This document shows, in pieces, positions 54,150 through 64,000 of a stretch of DNA of 64,000 bases. Numbering within the stretch: the stretch's first letter is position 1; every line of letters begins with the position of its first letter. The notes beneath the pieces are model-generated. The model saw nothing but the letters and a program-made list of their open reading frames with translations, was not told where the DNA came from and made no database searches. A program made the position numbers and the translations under genes. The DNA comes from Syngnathus acus (lineage: Eukaryota > Chordata > Actinopteri > Syngnathiformes > Syngnathidae). The DNA lies in contig NC_051101.1 of assembly GCF_901709675.1 (NCBI RefSeq), positions 806,001 through 870,000 of the forward strand, in the 5' to 3' direction.

Positions 54150-54720
54150 CCCTATACAGTCCTCAGGCTCCCCAACAATAGCGGTAACAGTTTGCATTAT
54201 TTTATTGCAATGTTTTTCCTTATTCAGATTTGTTTCAAGACTACAGTTGCAGTTAGACTTCACTTTGATGGTTAATGCAGTTATTGCAATTTTGTTGTTT
54301 TATCACAGTAGATTGATTTATTTACATTTCAAAAACCAGAAGCCATTCATTTACAAATGTGATTGACCTTTAGTTTACAAATTTAAATGTTCAGATATTA
54401 AGATGTGATAGACAGTTTTTGCATGGTTTGAATGAGGCAAAATAACATGCTTTTTCTCACGAATATATTGGTATACTCATTTGTTTCAGATGTAATAATT
54501 TTCTGTATAAAAATTAAATTTGGAGTTCAAAAAGGTTTTTTTCAAACTTGAGTCTTGAAAAAGAGGGGGTCGTCCTATGATCAGGGTCGTCTTATATTCG
54601 GGCCAATACGGTAAATGTTTTATTTGTTTTTTTGAAAAGCTTTTTTTTTTATTATTAATGCATTTCTTGAGTCGATGGTGCGTAATTTCCATTCAGTACG
54701 TCCTTTTTTCCTGTTGAATT
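54150..54720. other. No gene; terminus of an ACGGTA-ending element
   Basis: Near 54560-54612 is GGGTCGTCCTATGATCAGGG and TCTTATATTCGGGCCAATAC then GGTA, a terminus resembling the TACCGTAT-type ends seen at 47861. The remaining sequence is unassigned. Confidence 0.5.
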
Positions 54721-55251
54721 TGAGCTTCCCCCGCCGTTAAACAAAACAAAGAAGAGAACCTTTGACCCGGAAGTACTCTTCCTTTGCCAGCCCACCTCCT
54801 GGTGACCTCCTGGCTTGTAGACGGCTTGTTTTCGTGTTGTGTGTGTTCTTAGTAAAAATGTTGCGACATGTGTGACGTGATCAGTCTGGCGCCGAGGAAA
54901 GAGTCACTGCAGACCGCGAGGCTGTTGTTTGAGCGCTGTAATGACGTCATACCAAGGTTGGTCGTTTGCTGGCTGCTAATTGCTAACAGTTAGCTAGCGC
55001 AAGGACGCTTTAGCTCGCCCTAAACGTGAACATAGGACTGTGCGACATACGCTGTACTGCCTTATCGCAATAGATGACTTTAATCAGCATGTTATTGTTG
55101 ACATTCTGTATTTGATATTGACTGTTGCGAGATGGATCACATTTGGTTTCTGGGAGCTTTGTGTGTGCGATGTGCACTGTGTGAAACAAACACGATTGTC
55201 TGACCCAGAGAGTGCATGAATGTGACGTAATGAGACTTGTCCGTTTCAGTG
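54721..55251 (+). promoter_or_regulatory. mrps12: mrps12 promoter and 5' UTR region
   Basis: An ETS-type site CCGGAAGT lies at 54767-54774, common in promoters of mitochondrial-ribosome genes. The sequence CCGTTTCAG just before the start codon (ending 55249) is a good acceptor, implying a non-coding first exon further upstream in this stretch. No TATA box was seen. Confidence 0.55.
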
Positions 55252-55935
55252 ATGTCACTGTTGCGAGGTTTGGGTACGACGGCGCTCACGACCTTCTTTC
55301 AAGGCAAGTCGCAAAATATATTCATTTTCAGCTCCTAATTTTTGATGAATTAAAACAATGTCCTTTTTTGATATTGATGAAAATTGTAAGTCATGTTTTG
55401 ATAGCTTTCACTTATTCAGTAAAAAAATAATCGACACGAATACATTTTGGGCTTCAGCTAATGATCACTAATAATTGATGAATGTCATTTTTTGGATGAT
55501 TTGTATATAATATTATTCATTCGTTCGTACATTCATGTGTGCATGCGTGCAGCATCCCAGCAGGCCGGAACATGGGTACGCCTCCCAGGGCTTCGCCCCA
55601 TGGCCACCCTCAACCAGATGCACCGGCAGAGCAAGCCCAAGGCGGCAGCCAAAGCGCTGGGCGCCACCTTTGGCCGCCCGCAGATCCAGGCAGTAGTCCT
55701 CAAGACCATGATCCGCAAGCCCAAAAAACCCAACTCGGCTAACAGGAAGTGCGCCCGCGTGCGCCTGGCCAACGGCAAGGAGGCAGTGGCCTTCATCCCA
55801 GGCGAGGGCCACAACCTGCAGGAGCACAACGTGGTCCTGGTGCAGGGTGGACGCACGCAAGACCTGCCCGGCGTCAAGCTCACCGTCGTACGGGGCAAAT
55901 ACGACTGCGCGCACGTTGTCAAGAAGAAACAGTGA
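55252..55935 (+). CDS. mrps12: Mitochondrial ribosomal protein S12, GC-AG intron
   Basis: MRPS12 is the uS12m protein of the mitochondrial small ribosomal subunit and lies at the decoding centre. Coding exons are 55252-55303 and 55553-55935, for 435 nt or 144 aa (human 138). Exon 1 supplies the mitochondrial presequence ([17 protein letters not shown]). Exon 2 continues it and gives the mature protein: [50 protein letters not shown] and [20 protein letters not shown], the conserved S12 loops including PNSANRK and PGEGH. The intron donor is AAG/GCAAGT. Using the nearby GT instead would break the frame, so a GC-AG intron is the consistent reading. A polyadenylation signal is at 56174-56179. Confidence 0.93.
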
Positions 55936-56173
55936 AGACACCTGTCAAGTCTCTCTGTCTAGCATGTGACCTGTAAAGGTCAAAGGTTGTTTCAGGTTCA
56001 TCAGGACATTTCGGACCGCACAAACATTTGGCGAGCGTCCTCAAGAAATAACAGACATTAAGTACACATTTGCACAAACACTTCGTCTCCGTGTGCTTGC
56101 GACATTGCTGCTGTCTGTTGCCGTCTGTTGCCTTGACAACAGTCACACGGCATACCTTATTTTTGCCAGCACT

Positions 56174-56179
56174 AATAAA
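56174..56179 (+). terminator. mrps12: mrps12 polyadenylation signal
   Basis: AATAAA 239 bases after the mrps12 stop codon, the first canonical signal on this strand. Confidence 0.65.
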
Positions 56180-56473
56180 AGCGCCATCCGCCCCTTGCAG
56201 TTTGCTGAAAGGAACTTTATTTTTTGTTGCCTGCGTGTCATCGGTCCAATGAGTTGTCAGGTGTGACCTGACATTGACTGGGTGCGTTGCTCCCGCCTCA
56301 CGCCCACTCATAATTGGCGACCAGTCCTTTCTTCGCCGGTGGTGAAGGACACTGGCAACTGCTCCAAATAGGTGTCTGTGTGGCCTGACATCGGATGGCG
56401 ACCTGTCCAGGGTGTATGACTGTCACCAAAATTTAGCCGTCAGCTCACAATGAGAGATTTTGTTTTACTAGTA

Positions 56474-57281
56474 CAGTCAAACCTCAGTTTTCGAACGTCC
56501 CGGTTCTCGAACCAATCAGAATTCGACCGAAAAATTCGAATTTTTTTGCTTCGGTTGTCAAACAAATTTCGGAGGTCGAACCTCGCGAGAGGACCCGAGC
56601 AAACCCGACCGCGCGGCCCGGATGCCGACTGACTCCGTGTTTATTGTATTTTCGTTACTTTGAGGATTGTATTAACCCCTAATCATGCCTCCAAAGAAAG
56701 CAAGTGGGAGAGGTAAAGCCATCCGAAACCACAAAGACGCTCTTAAAGCAATGCGACAGTGAGCACCCGGCGCGCTGCGGTTGCGCGATCGGACCGAATT
56801 AAGCTCCCAGCGCACTGAGGTCACTTAAATTTTGGAAAGTACATCAGGACTTTAAAAATAGTTTCGAAATTTCAGCGACGGCTGTCACAATAATGCGACC
56901 AGCGCGGTGCAGTTGCGCGGTCGGCGGTGCGCTGCAGTTGCGCGATCGGACAAAATTAAGCTATCTGCGCACTGAGGTCCACTTAAATTTTGGAATGTAC
57001 ATCAGGACTTTTAAAATATTTTCTAAATTTCAGCGGCGGCTCTGTCACCATATGCGACCAGCTCGGTGCAGTTGCGCGGTCGGCGGTGCGCTGCAGTTGC
57101 GCGATCGGACAAAAATGCGCAAATGAAAAAATGCTTTAAAAAAGGCGGGGGTTTTTTGTCTTGGAACGGATTACATTTTTTTCCATTATTTGTAATGGGA
57201 AAAATAGATGAGGTATTCGAACGATTCGCTTCGAGAACCGTCTTCTGGAACGGATTGTGGTCGAAAACCGAGGTTTTGCTG
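56474..57281 (+). mobile_element. Tigger/pogo-like non-autonomous element, copy 2
   Basis: TA-flanked (56472-56473, 57282-57283), from CAGTCAAACCTCAGTTTTCG to AAAACCGAGGTTTTGCTG. It keeps the opening codons of a pogo-type transposase (ATGCCTCCAAAGAAAGCAAG), followed by tandem copies of the GCGCTGCAGTTGCGCGATCG unit also expanded in the copy at 22751-23572. It lies between mrps12 and the zinc-finger gene. Confidence 0.87.
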
Positions 57282-57283
57282 TA

Positions 57284-58284
57284 GTTTGTTTTGCTCTTTA
57301 GAAATACGTAGTAGGATAGTTGGGATCTGTGACGTCATCACCGTTCCTCTGACTTCATTTAAGAGCGCGTGCGCGCCAGCGACAACGCGTGGGCGTGACC
57401 GCTTACGAGTTGTTTATGCGACGCAAAAACGTTTCTAATTCCACGGTCGCCGTGCTGCTCCCTGGAGGTAATTAGTCGTTCAGCATTGATGCGTTCCGGA
57501 TCACGAGTTGACCGCAAAGTCGGCCTTTTGCTTTTGTATTTTCGTTTGTGGCTGACACGTCACGTCGCTGTTATCCGAGCTAGCTGGCGTTACCATCATC
57601 TCGGTCGTGTGTAAGATGTAGACGTCTTTTTTTTTTTTGTAAATGCACTTTTGCTAGCCTCCTTCGGGTTCGACGATACTTTTTCCAGATCCCTTGAATT
57701 GCCCGTGGTTCGGGAAGCAGCCGCTTCGTTAGCCTTCTCAATAGGCTTCTGCTTCACCAGCGCTGCTAGCTGCCTGTGCTAGCGGAGGGGCTGTTTTGAG
57801 GGCTCCTAAGGTGCTTCTGAGTAGTGCAAGCTCCTTTGAGTTGTCACCAAGTGCCTTTGGCTACTGTCGCTCCCTGTAACTAGAGGATGGGAAACCTCAA
57901 AAGAGCCATTTCGTCTATTTCAAGTGAGAAAAACACCGCATGTGCAGTTCCGCTGCGTGCGTTGTACATAAAATGTGTTGCATTCATGAGAACAACAAAC
58001 TGCTTCGGGGAACGCAACATTTAGCAATAGCCACTTGGAATATTTCACCCATTCTGCGTCGTCAGCGCATCGTGTCGCCTTCAGCGTCACACGTGATTGC
58101 CAAATGATTTGGGAGGTGTGAGCGATGTTTGTTTTGAAATTTCTTTCACCTGTGGGGTGAGGGGGTCGTAGTAAACATTAAGTTTGCTTCAGATTTAACC
58201 ATGATTTCCCTGCCAGCATTTATGATCCAATGTAAGTGACTGCTGTTCATTAGTAACTTGTTCTTTTTTTAAAGTGTGGAGGAG
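57284..58284 (+). promoter_or_regulatory. Probable promoter and 5' UTR of the zinc-finger gene
   Basis: GC-rich sequence with GTGACGTCATCACC (CRE-like, about 57330) precedes the zinc-finger gene. The first coding exon begins with an acceptor (AAAG at 58274), so a non-coding first exon is expected in this stretch. A short frame beginning ATGGGAAACCTC near 57887 ends at a donor-like site but does not join in frame. Confidence 0.45.
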
Positions 58285-61200
58285 ATGAACAAAGTGAAAA
58301 TGGAAGAATCAGCAGAAGAAAAGCTTGGCGATTTGCCGGCTGAAGGTAACGGTCATGTTTTGTTCTGCTGCTGGAATGCGGGGGGACTCACGCTTATCAC
58401 AGGGGCTTCTCAAATTTTGACATCAAGGAGCTCTCCCAAAAATACGTTGTGCTCCAGGTCCCCCATAAAATAGTCTGGACCTTAGGAGACCAAAGTGTGC
58501 ATAAAAATACAAGACAGAGGTATTACTCTCCAAGTTTGTAATCTTGCCAGACAAATTGTGTGTTGGAATGAAGTCCAAAGAGAAGGAGCCCCCGAGTCCA
58601 AGTCGTGCTACTAGTGTGCCACACTGATGTGAGCAGCCGCCCGTCACAGCTCAAGTGCCCTTCCCCAGGCAAAGTCCCGACGGCGCCGCCCAAACGACGG
58701 CACCGCTGCATGCTGTGCGAGCGCGACTTCACGTGCCCGTCGCGCCTCTCTGACCACATGGCGGCACACTTTGGCGAGAAGCCACACGCCTGCCCTGTGT
58801 GCGGCAAGCGCTTCAGCAAGAAGATCAACGTCAAGGTGCACCAGCGCGTTCACACGGGTGAGAAGCCATACGCCTGCCCAGACTGCGACGCCCGCTACGC
58901 CCAGCTGGGCTGCCTGCGCCGCCACCGCCTGCGACATGCCCCGCAGAAGCCGCACGTGTGCGACCAGTGCGGCCGTGCCTTCCTGCAGCGACGATACCTT
59001 CTGCAGGTTTGGGCCTCTTGCCAAAATGTTTGGCGATTCAAAATCCGTCTATTGATGAGCCTCGCCTCGGGGTGCTCGATCAATTAAAGTGCTGGCGTGT
59101 TGCAAATTTTTGGCTGTCCCACTTGATCGTGGCATCTTTTGCTGATGAAAATAGGAAACGGTAGCCGACGATGACTCCTTCCTTGTTCTCAATTTCTTCT
59201 TCTTTCTCTTGGCAAATACTAAGAGAAGGTGGCCGCCAACGCAGGCAAAGTACTTATTTGCCCAAAGGAAGAAGACACTAACCGATGGAGGTGCCACGTG
59301 GAGGACACTCGTTCACGTACATAGCTATTACGTACGTGCTAGTTTTGTGGCTCCTCTCCATTTCAAGAGCTTGTGGAGATTTTTTTTGCGGTGCATTCTT
59401 TGTGCGACAACAGCCGGCTGGACAAAAATGGGTCCGATTTTTGTATCTGATTTTTGTCGCGCTTTTCCAGTCCTCTTATTGGTTTTTGTGCTCATCTTTG
59501 CTGTTTTCTGCCTCTGCCAGCACCAGCGCGTGCACACGGGTGAGCGGCCGTACGCCTGCGCGCTGTGTCCCAAGCGCTTCGCCTCCACGGCGGGCCGCTC
59601 GGAGCACCAGCGCACGCACTCGGGCGACGCCTACAGCTGCACCGTGTGCCGCAAGGTCTTCACCACGCCGTCAGCCTTCCGCGACCACGCCACACTGCAC
59701 ACGGGCCACAAGCCGCATCCCTGCTCCGTTTGTGGCAAGAGCTTCAACCGGCCAGGACTGCTCCGAAAGCATCTACAGAAACATGCGGACGCCGCCGCGG
59801 TGAGTGGTCGGCCACGCGGCGCACACTTTGCGGCATAGTGACCCAACCCGAGTACAAACATGAATTGTGACCCGCCCGCGCACGCGTCATTTTCAACGAG
59901 TAAAGGCGACATTCCTGTGCCGGCAGGATGACGAGAGGGACAGTGTGGAGGAGGAGCCTTCGCAGGGTGGGATTGAGGAGTCTTTGCAAGACCGCTCTTC
60001 GTTGCCAGGTGACTGGCGCCGTCGGCTCGGCCGCACCCTTTGTGGCGCACCTTGGCTCTTGTGTCTGCAAGTATCCAGTCACCGGGCTTCTGCAGACTTC
60101 GGCCTTTCTCTCTCTTTTTTCTTTTCACTTGATGCTAATGGCTTTGAAGAGAAAAAAAGAAAAACATCCATCCATCCATCTTCTTCCGCTTATCCGGGGT
60201 CGGGTCGCGGGGGCAGCAGCTTTAGGAGGGACTCCCAGACTTCCCTCTCCCCAGCCACTTCATCCAGCTCATCCCGGGGGAACCCAAGGCGTTCCCAGGC
60301 CAGCTGAGAGACACAGTCTCTCCAGCGCATCCTGGGTCGTCCCCGGGGTCCCCTACCGGTAGGACATGCCCGGAACACCTCTCCAGGAGGCATCCTGATG
60401 AGATGCCCGAGCCACCTCATCTGGCTCCTCTCAACGTGGAGGAGCAGCGGCTCTACTCTGAGTCTCTCCCGGATGACCGAGCTGCTCACCTTATCTCTAA
60501 GGGAGAGCCCGGACACCCTGCGGAGGAAACTCATTTCGGCCGCTTGTATCCTGGATCTCGTTCTTTCGGTCACGACCCATAGCTCGTGACCATAGGTGAG
60601 GGTAGGAGCATAGATCGACCGGTAAATCGAGAGCTTTGCCTTTTGGCTCAGCTCTCTCTTCACCACGACGGACCGGTACAGAGTCCGCATTACTGCCGAC
60701 GCTGCACCGATCCGCCTGTCGATCTCGCGCTCCATCCTGCCCTCACTCGTGAACAAGACCCCAAGATACTTGAACTCCTCCACTTGGGGCAGGATCTCAT
60801 CCCCGAACCGGAGAGGGCATTCCACCCTTTTCCGACCGAGGACCATGGACTCGGATTTGGAGGTGCTGACCCTCATCCCGACCGCTTCACACTCGGCTGC
60901 GAACCGCTCCAGTGAGAGCTGGAGATCACGGCCTGAAGAAGCCAACAGCACCACGTCATCTGCAAAAAGCAGAGATGCGATGCTGAGGTCCCCAAACCGG
61001 ACCCCCTCAACGCCTCGGCTGCGCCTAGAAATTCTGTCCATAAAAATTATGAACAGAATCGGTGACAAAGGGCAGCCTTGGCGGAGTCCAACCCTCACTG
61101 GGAACGAATCCGACTTACTGCCGGAAATGCGGACCAAACTCTGCCATCGGTGATACAGGGACCGAACCGCCCTTATTAGTTGGCTCGGCACCCCGTACTC

Positions 61201-63975
61201 CCGAAGCACCCTCCACAGAACCTCCCGAGGGACACGGTCGAATGCCTTCTCCAAGTCCACAAAACACATGTGGACTGGTTGGGCGAACTCCCATGCACCC
61301 TCGAGGATCCTGCCGAGGGTGTAGAGTTGGTCCACTGTTCCACGGCCTGGACGAAACCCACACTGCTCCTCCTGAATCCGAGGTTCAACCTCCCGACGGA
61401 CCCTCCTCTCCAGCACCCCTGAATAGACCTTACCAGGGAGGCTGAGGAGTGTGATTCCCCTGTAATTGGAACACTCCCTCCAGTCCCCCTTCTTAAAGAG
61501 GGGAACCACCACCCCAGTCTGCCAATCCAGAGGCACCGTCCCCGATGTCCACGCAATGCTGTACAGGCATGTCAGCCATGACAGCCCCACAACATCCAGA
61601 GCCTTTAAGAACTCCGGGCGGATCTCATCCACTCCCGGGGCCTTGCCACCGAGGAGTTTTTTAACTACCTCAGTGACTTCGACCCCAGAGATTGGAGAGT
61701 CCGCCTCAGAGTCTCCAGGCCCTGCTTCCACAATGGAAGGCGTGTCAGTGGAATTGAGGAGGTCTTCGAAGTATTCTCCCCACCGACTCACAATGTCGAG
61801 GTCAGCAGCACGCCATCTCCACTGTAAACAGTGTTGACTGTGCACTGCTTTCCCCTCCTGAGACGCCGGATGGTGGACCAGAATTCCCTCGAAGCCGTCC
61901 GGAAGTCATTTTCCATGGCCTCGCCAAACTCCTCCCACGCCCGGGTTTTTGCCTCAGCAACCGCCGAAGCCGCGTTCCGCTTGGCCATCCGGTACCTGTC
62001 AGCTGCCTCCGGAGTCCCGCAGGCCAAAACAGCCCGATAGGACTCCTTCTTCAGCTTGACGGCATCCCTTACCGCCGGTGTCCACCAGCGGGTTCGGGGA
62101 TTGCCGCCACGACAGGCACCAACGACCTTACGGCCACAGCTCCGGTCGGCTGCCTCAACAATGGAGGCGCGGAACATGGTCCACTCGGACTCAATGTCCC
62201 CCGCCTCCCCCGGGACGTGGGAAAAGCTCTGCCGGAGGTGGGAGTTGAAGCTCTTCCTGACAGGGGATTCTGCCAGACGTTCCCAGCAGACCCTCACAGA
62301 GCGTTTGGGTCTGCCAGGTCGGACCGGCATCTTCCCCCACCACCGGAGCCAACCCACCACCAGGTGGTGATCAGTTGACAGCGCCGCCCCTCTCTTCACC
62401 CGAGTGTCCAAAACATGCGGCCGCAAATCCGATGACACGACTACAAAGTCGATCATCGAACTGCGGCCTAGGGTGTCCTGGTGCCAAGTGCACACATGGA
62501 CACCCTTATGCTTGAACATGGTGTTCATTATAGAAAATCCGTGTCGAGCACAGAAGTCCAATAATAGAACACCGCTCGGGTTCAGATCGGGGGGGCCGTT
62601 CCTCCCAATCACGCCCTTCCAGGTCTCACTGTCATTGCCCACGTGAGCATTGAAGTCACCCAGTAGAACGATGGAGTCCCCAGAAGGAGCGCTCTCCAGC
62701 ACTTCCTCCAGGGACTCCAAGAAGGGTGGGTACTCTGAGCTGCCGTTTGGTACATAGACACAAACAACAGTCAGGACCCGTCACCCCACCCGAAGGCGGA
62801 GGGAGGCTACCCTCTCGTTCACCGGGGTGAACCCCAATGTGCAGGCGCCCAGCCGGGGGGCAATAAGTATACCCACACCTGCTCGACGCCTCTCACCGTG
62901 GGCAACTCCAGAGTGGAAGAGAGTCCAGCCCCTCTCGAGAGGGCTTGTACCGGAACCCAAACTGTGCGACTATATCTAGTCGGAACTTTTCTGCCTCGCA
63001 CACCAGCTCGGGCTCCTTTCCAGCCAGAGAGGTGACATTCCATGTCCCAAGAGCCAGCTTCTGCAGCCGGGGATCAGACCGCCAAGGTCCCTGCCTTTGG
63101 CCGCCGCCCAGCTTGCACTGCACCCGACCCCTTTGGCCCCTCCCACAGGTGGTGAGCCCATGGGAAGGGGGACCCACGTTTCCTTTTCGGGCTGTGCCCG
63201 GCCGGGCCCCATGGGCAAAGGCCCGGCCACCAGGCGCTCGCCTTCGAGCCCCGCCTCCAGGCCTGGCTCCAGAGGGGGGCCCCGGTGACCCGCGTCCGGG
63301 CGAGGGAAAACGAGATCCATTTATTTTGTTCGTCATAAGGGGCTCGTGTGAGCCGTGCTTTGTCTGGCCCCTCACCTAGGACCCTTTTGCCATGGGTGAC
63401 CCTACCAGGGGCATGAAGCCCCAGACAACATGGCAACATAGGGGCACGCAAACACCTCCACCACGGTAAGGTGACGACTCACATCTGTCTAGTTAAAGGG
63501 CAAATCCAAGCCACTGAACAAATGTTGTGGATTGCACGGGCAGTTTGAGCGTTGGGTCGAGTGGTCGTCTCGTAGCTGCCGTCAAGCCGTTTCTTCCCCG
63601 TCTTCAGCGGAGGGCTCGTCGCGCCTGATGAAGAAGAAGAAGAAGAAGAAAGTCCACGAGTGTCAGCTGTGCGGTCGCATCTTCTCCAGGCCGTACAAGC
63701 TGAAAGAGCACCTGGAGGTTCACGCCGCCACGCGGCTGCACGGCTGCTCGGTGTGCGGCAAAAGCTTCGCCAATGCCACCAACCTGAAGGCCCACGAGAA
63801 GATCCACACGGCCGAGCGGCCGCACCGCTGCCACGTCTGCTCCAAGTGCTTCCTCAGGCCGTACGAGCTGCGCAAGCACCTCAAGACGCACGAGCGCCAG
63901 GAGCTCCTGGACCTGCCCGCCCTGCCTGCGCTGACCATTCCTGCCGGCGCGGAGGCAGGAGACGCGCAAGCTCAG
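58285..63975 (+). CDS. C2H2 zinc-finger protein, at least 10 fingers, runs off the window
   Basis: Probable DNA-binding transcription factor. Coding exons are 58285-58345, 58669-59006, 59521-59799, 59927-60008 and 63608-63975, with compatible phases, for 376 codons to the last donor (GTGAG at 63976). The N-terminus is short and acidic ([20 protein letters not shown]). Exon 2 holds fingers 1-3 and the first half of finger 4, which is completed by exon 3 ([11 protein letters not shown]). Exon 3 adds fingers 5-7. Exon 4 is an acidic linker ([13 protein letters not shown]). Exon 5 opens with a run of seven lysines and holds fingers 8-10. TGEKPY-type linkers join several fingers. No KRAB, BTB or SCAN domain is visible. 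No confident gene name can be given. The start codon is the first ATG after the exon 1 acceptor. Confidence 0.85.
60190..61845 (-). CDS. Rex3 reverse transcriptase domain
   Basis: A frame of about 550 codons covers the entire RT of an RTE-type [104 protein letters not shown] and the catalytic [12 protein letters not shown]. The C-terminal part contains [20 protein letters not shown]. Upstream it loses frame with the endonuclease near 61790-61810, so the polyprotein is split. The RT itself has no internal stop. Confidence 0.92.
   Translation of the reverse strand: MHSQHCLQWRWRAADLDIVSRWGEYFEDLLNSTDTPSIVEAGPGDSEADSPISGVEVTEVVKKLLGGKAPGVDEIRPEFLKALDVVGLSWLTCLYSIAWTSGTVPLDWQTGVVVPLFKKGDWRECSNYRGITLLSLPGKVYSGVLERRVRREVEPRIQEEQCGFRPGRGTVDQLYTLGRILEGAWEFAQPVHMCFVDLEKAFDRVPREVLWRVLREYGVPSQLIRAVRSLYHRWQSLVRISGSKSDSFPVRVGLRQGCPLSPILFIIFMDRISRRSRGVEGVRFGDLSIASLLFADDVVLLASSGRDLQLSLERFAAECEAVGMRVSTSKSESMVLGRKRVECPLRFGDEILPQVEEFKYLGVLFTSEGRMEREIDRRIGAASAVMRTLYRSVVVKRELSQKAKLSIYRSIYAPTLTYGHELWVVTERTRSRIQAAEMSFLRRVSGLSLRDKVSSSVIRERLRVEPLLLHVERSQMRWLGHLIRMPPGEVFRACPTGRGPRGRPRMRWRDCVSQLAWERLGFPRDELDEVAGEREVWESLLKLLPPRPDPG
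61788..63375 (-). pseudogene. Rex3 endonuclease domain, frame-broken
   Basis: The APE-type endonuclease is in at least two frames. The start ([20 protein letters not shown]) lies around 63075-63000. The core lies in 61788-62720 ([60 protein letters not shown] and [13 protein letters not shown], with the conserved SDH/TDH-type active site). A stop near 62760 and a frame change separate them, so the element is not autonomous. Confidence 0.85.
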
Positions 63976-64000
63976 GTGAGAAAATCACATTTGGCTGAGT

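Larger units (their letters stand above)
60163..63480 (-). mobile_element. Near full-length Rex3 (RTE clade) LINE in antisense
   Basis: Located in intron 4 of the zinc-finger gene, opposite in direction. Its 3' end, at the left, is a (GATG)n tail (CATCCATCCATC at 60167-60180), characteristic of Rex3. The 5' end, at the right, reaches about 63480. It encodes an endonuclease and a reverse transcriptase, both with frame breaks. Clean target duplications were not found. Confidence 0.92.

Noticed and set aside
57888-57936. Possible first coding exon of the zinc-finger gene (ATGGGAAACC... with a donor-like GTGAG)
   Set aside because: Joining it to the exon at 58275 creates an immediate stop, so the start at 58285 is preferred and this stretch is left as possible 5' UTR.
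1-64000. tRNA, rRNA, snRNA genes, CRISPR arrays and bacterial operons
   Set aside because: No cloverleaf with A/B box pattern, rRNA core, or regularly spaced direct repeats with unique spacers was recognised by eye. A covariance-model scan would be needed to exclude small RNAs.

Overview
The window is vertebrate nuclear DNA, almost certainly from a ray-finned (teleost) fish. It holds spliced vertebrate genes with GT-AG introns, embedded in teleost-type repeats: a near full-length Rex3/RTE LINE, L2/Rex1-like LINEs, a Tc1 element, Tigger-like elements, an endogenous retrovirus and many hAT elements with perfect 8-bp target duplications. No bacterial-style operon, CRISPR array or prophage is present.

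Five host genes were assembled exon by exon. syt11 (+, 2681-5571, 4 exons, 456 aa) is a synaptotagmin of the Syt4/11 type. tmem242 (+, 17012-19720, 4 exons, 138 aa) and enpp7 (-, 22460-26444, 5 exons, 445 aa) are convergent, and the 2.7 kb between them is largely filled by a hAT copy that carries a solo LTR. mrps12 (+, 55252-55935, 2 coding exons, 144 aa) has a GC-AG intron. A C2H2 zinc-finger gene (+, from 58285, at least 5 coding exons, 10 fingers) runs off the right edge, and its 3.6 kb fourth intron holds the Rex3 LINE in antisense.

The tmem242/enpp7 block is framed by a large inverted duplication. The left arm (12463-15634) is the reverse complement of the right arm (26315-29868), which contains the real enpp7 promoter and the start of its exon 1. 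The left arm therefore carries a truncated enpp7 5' end pointing at tmem242. Its outer edge coincides exactly with the end of a hAT element (10341-12462) whose two flanks do not match. Two hAT insertions in the right arm have clean empty sites in the left arm, so they followed the duplication.

From about 29.9 to 54.2 kb there is no recognisable host gene. In order this stretch holds a ZMYM-type hAT transposase remnant, a GTF2IRD2-like hAT remnant, a decayed provirus (36807-44736) with both LTRs, a tRNA-His-type primer site and matching GCTTC flanks, AT-rich DNA, an LTR-bounded element filled with minisatellites (48401-49867), and an L2-like LINE with a second LINE tail nested inside it.

The most promising points for follow-up are the inverted duplication and its hAT boundary, the truncated signal-peptide ORF it created, the repeated retention of short BED-finger ORFs in internally deleted hAT elements of three families, and the frame-cycling 29-bp minisatellite inside an LTR element.
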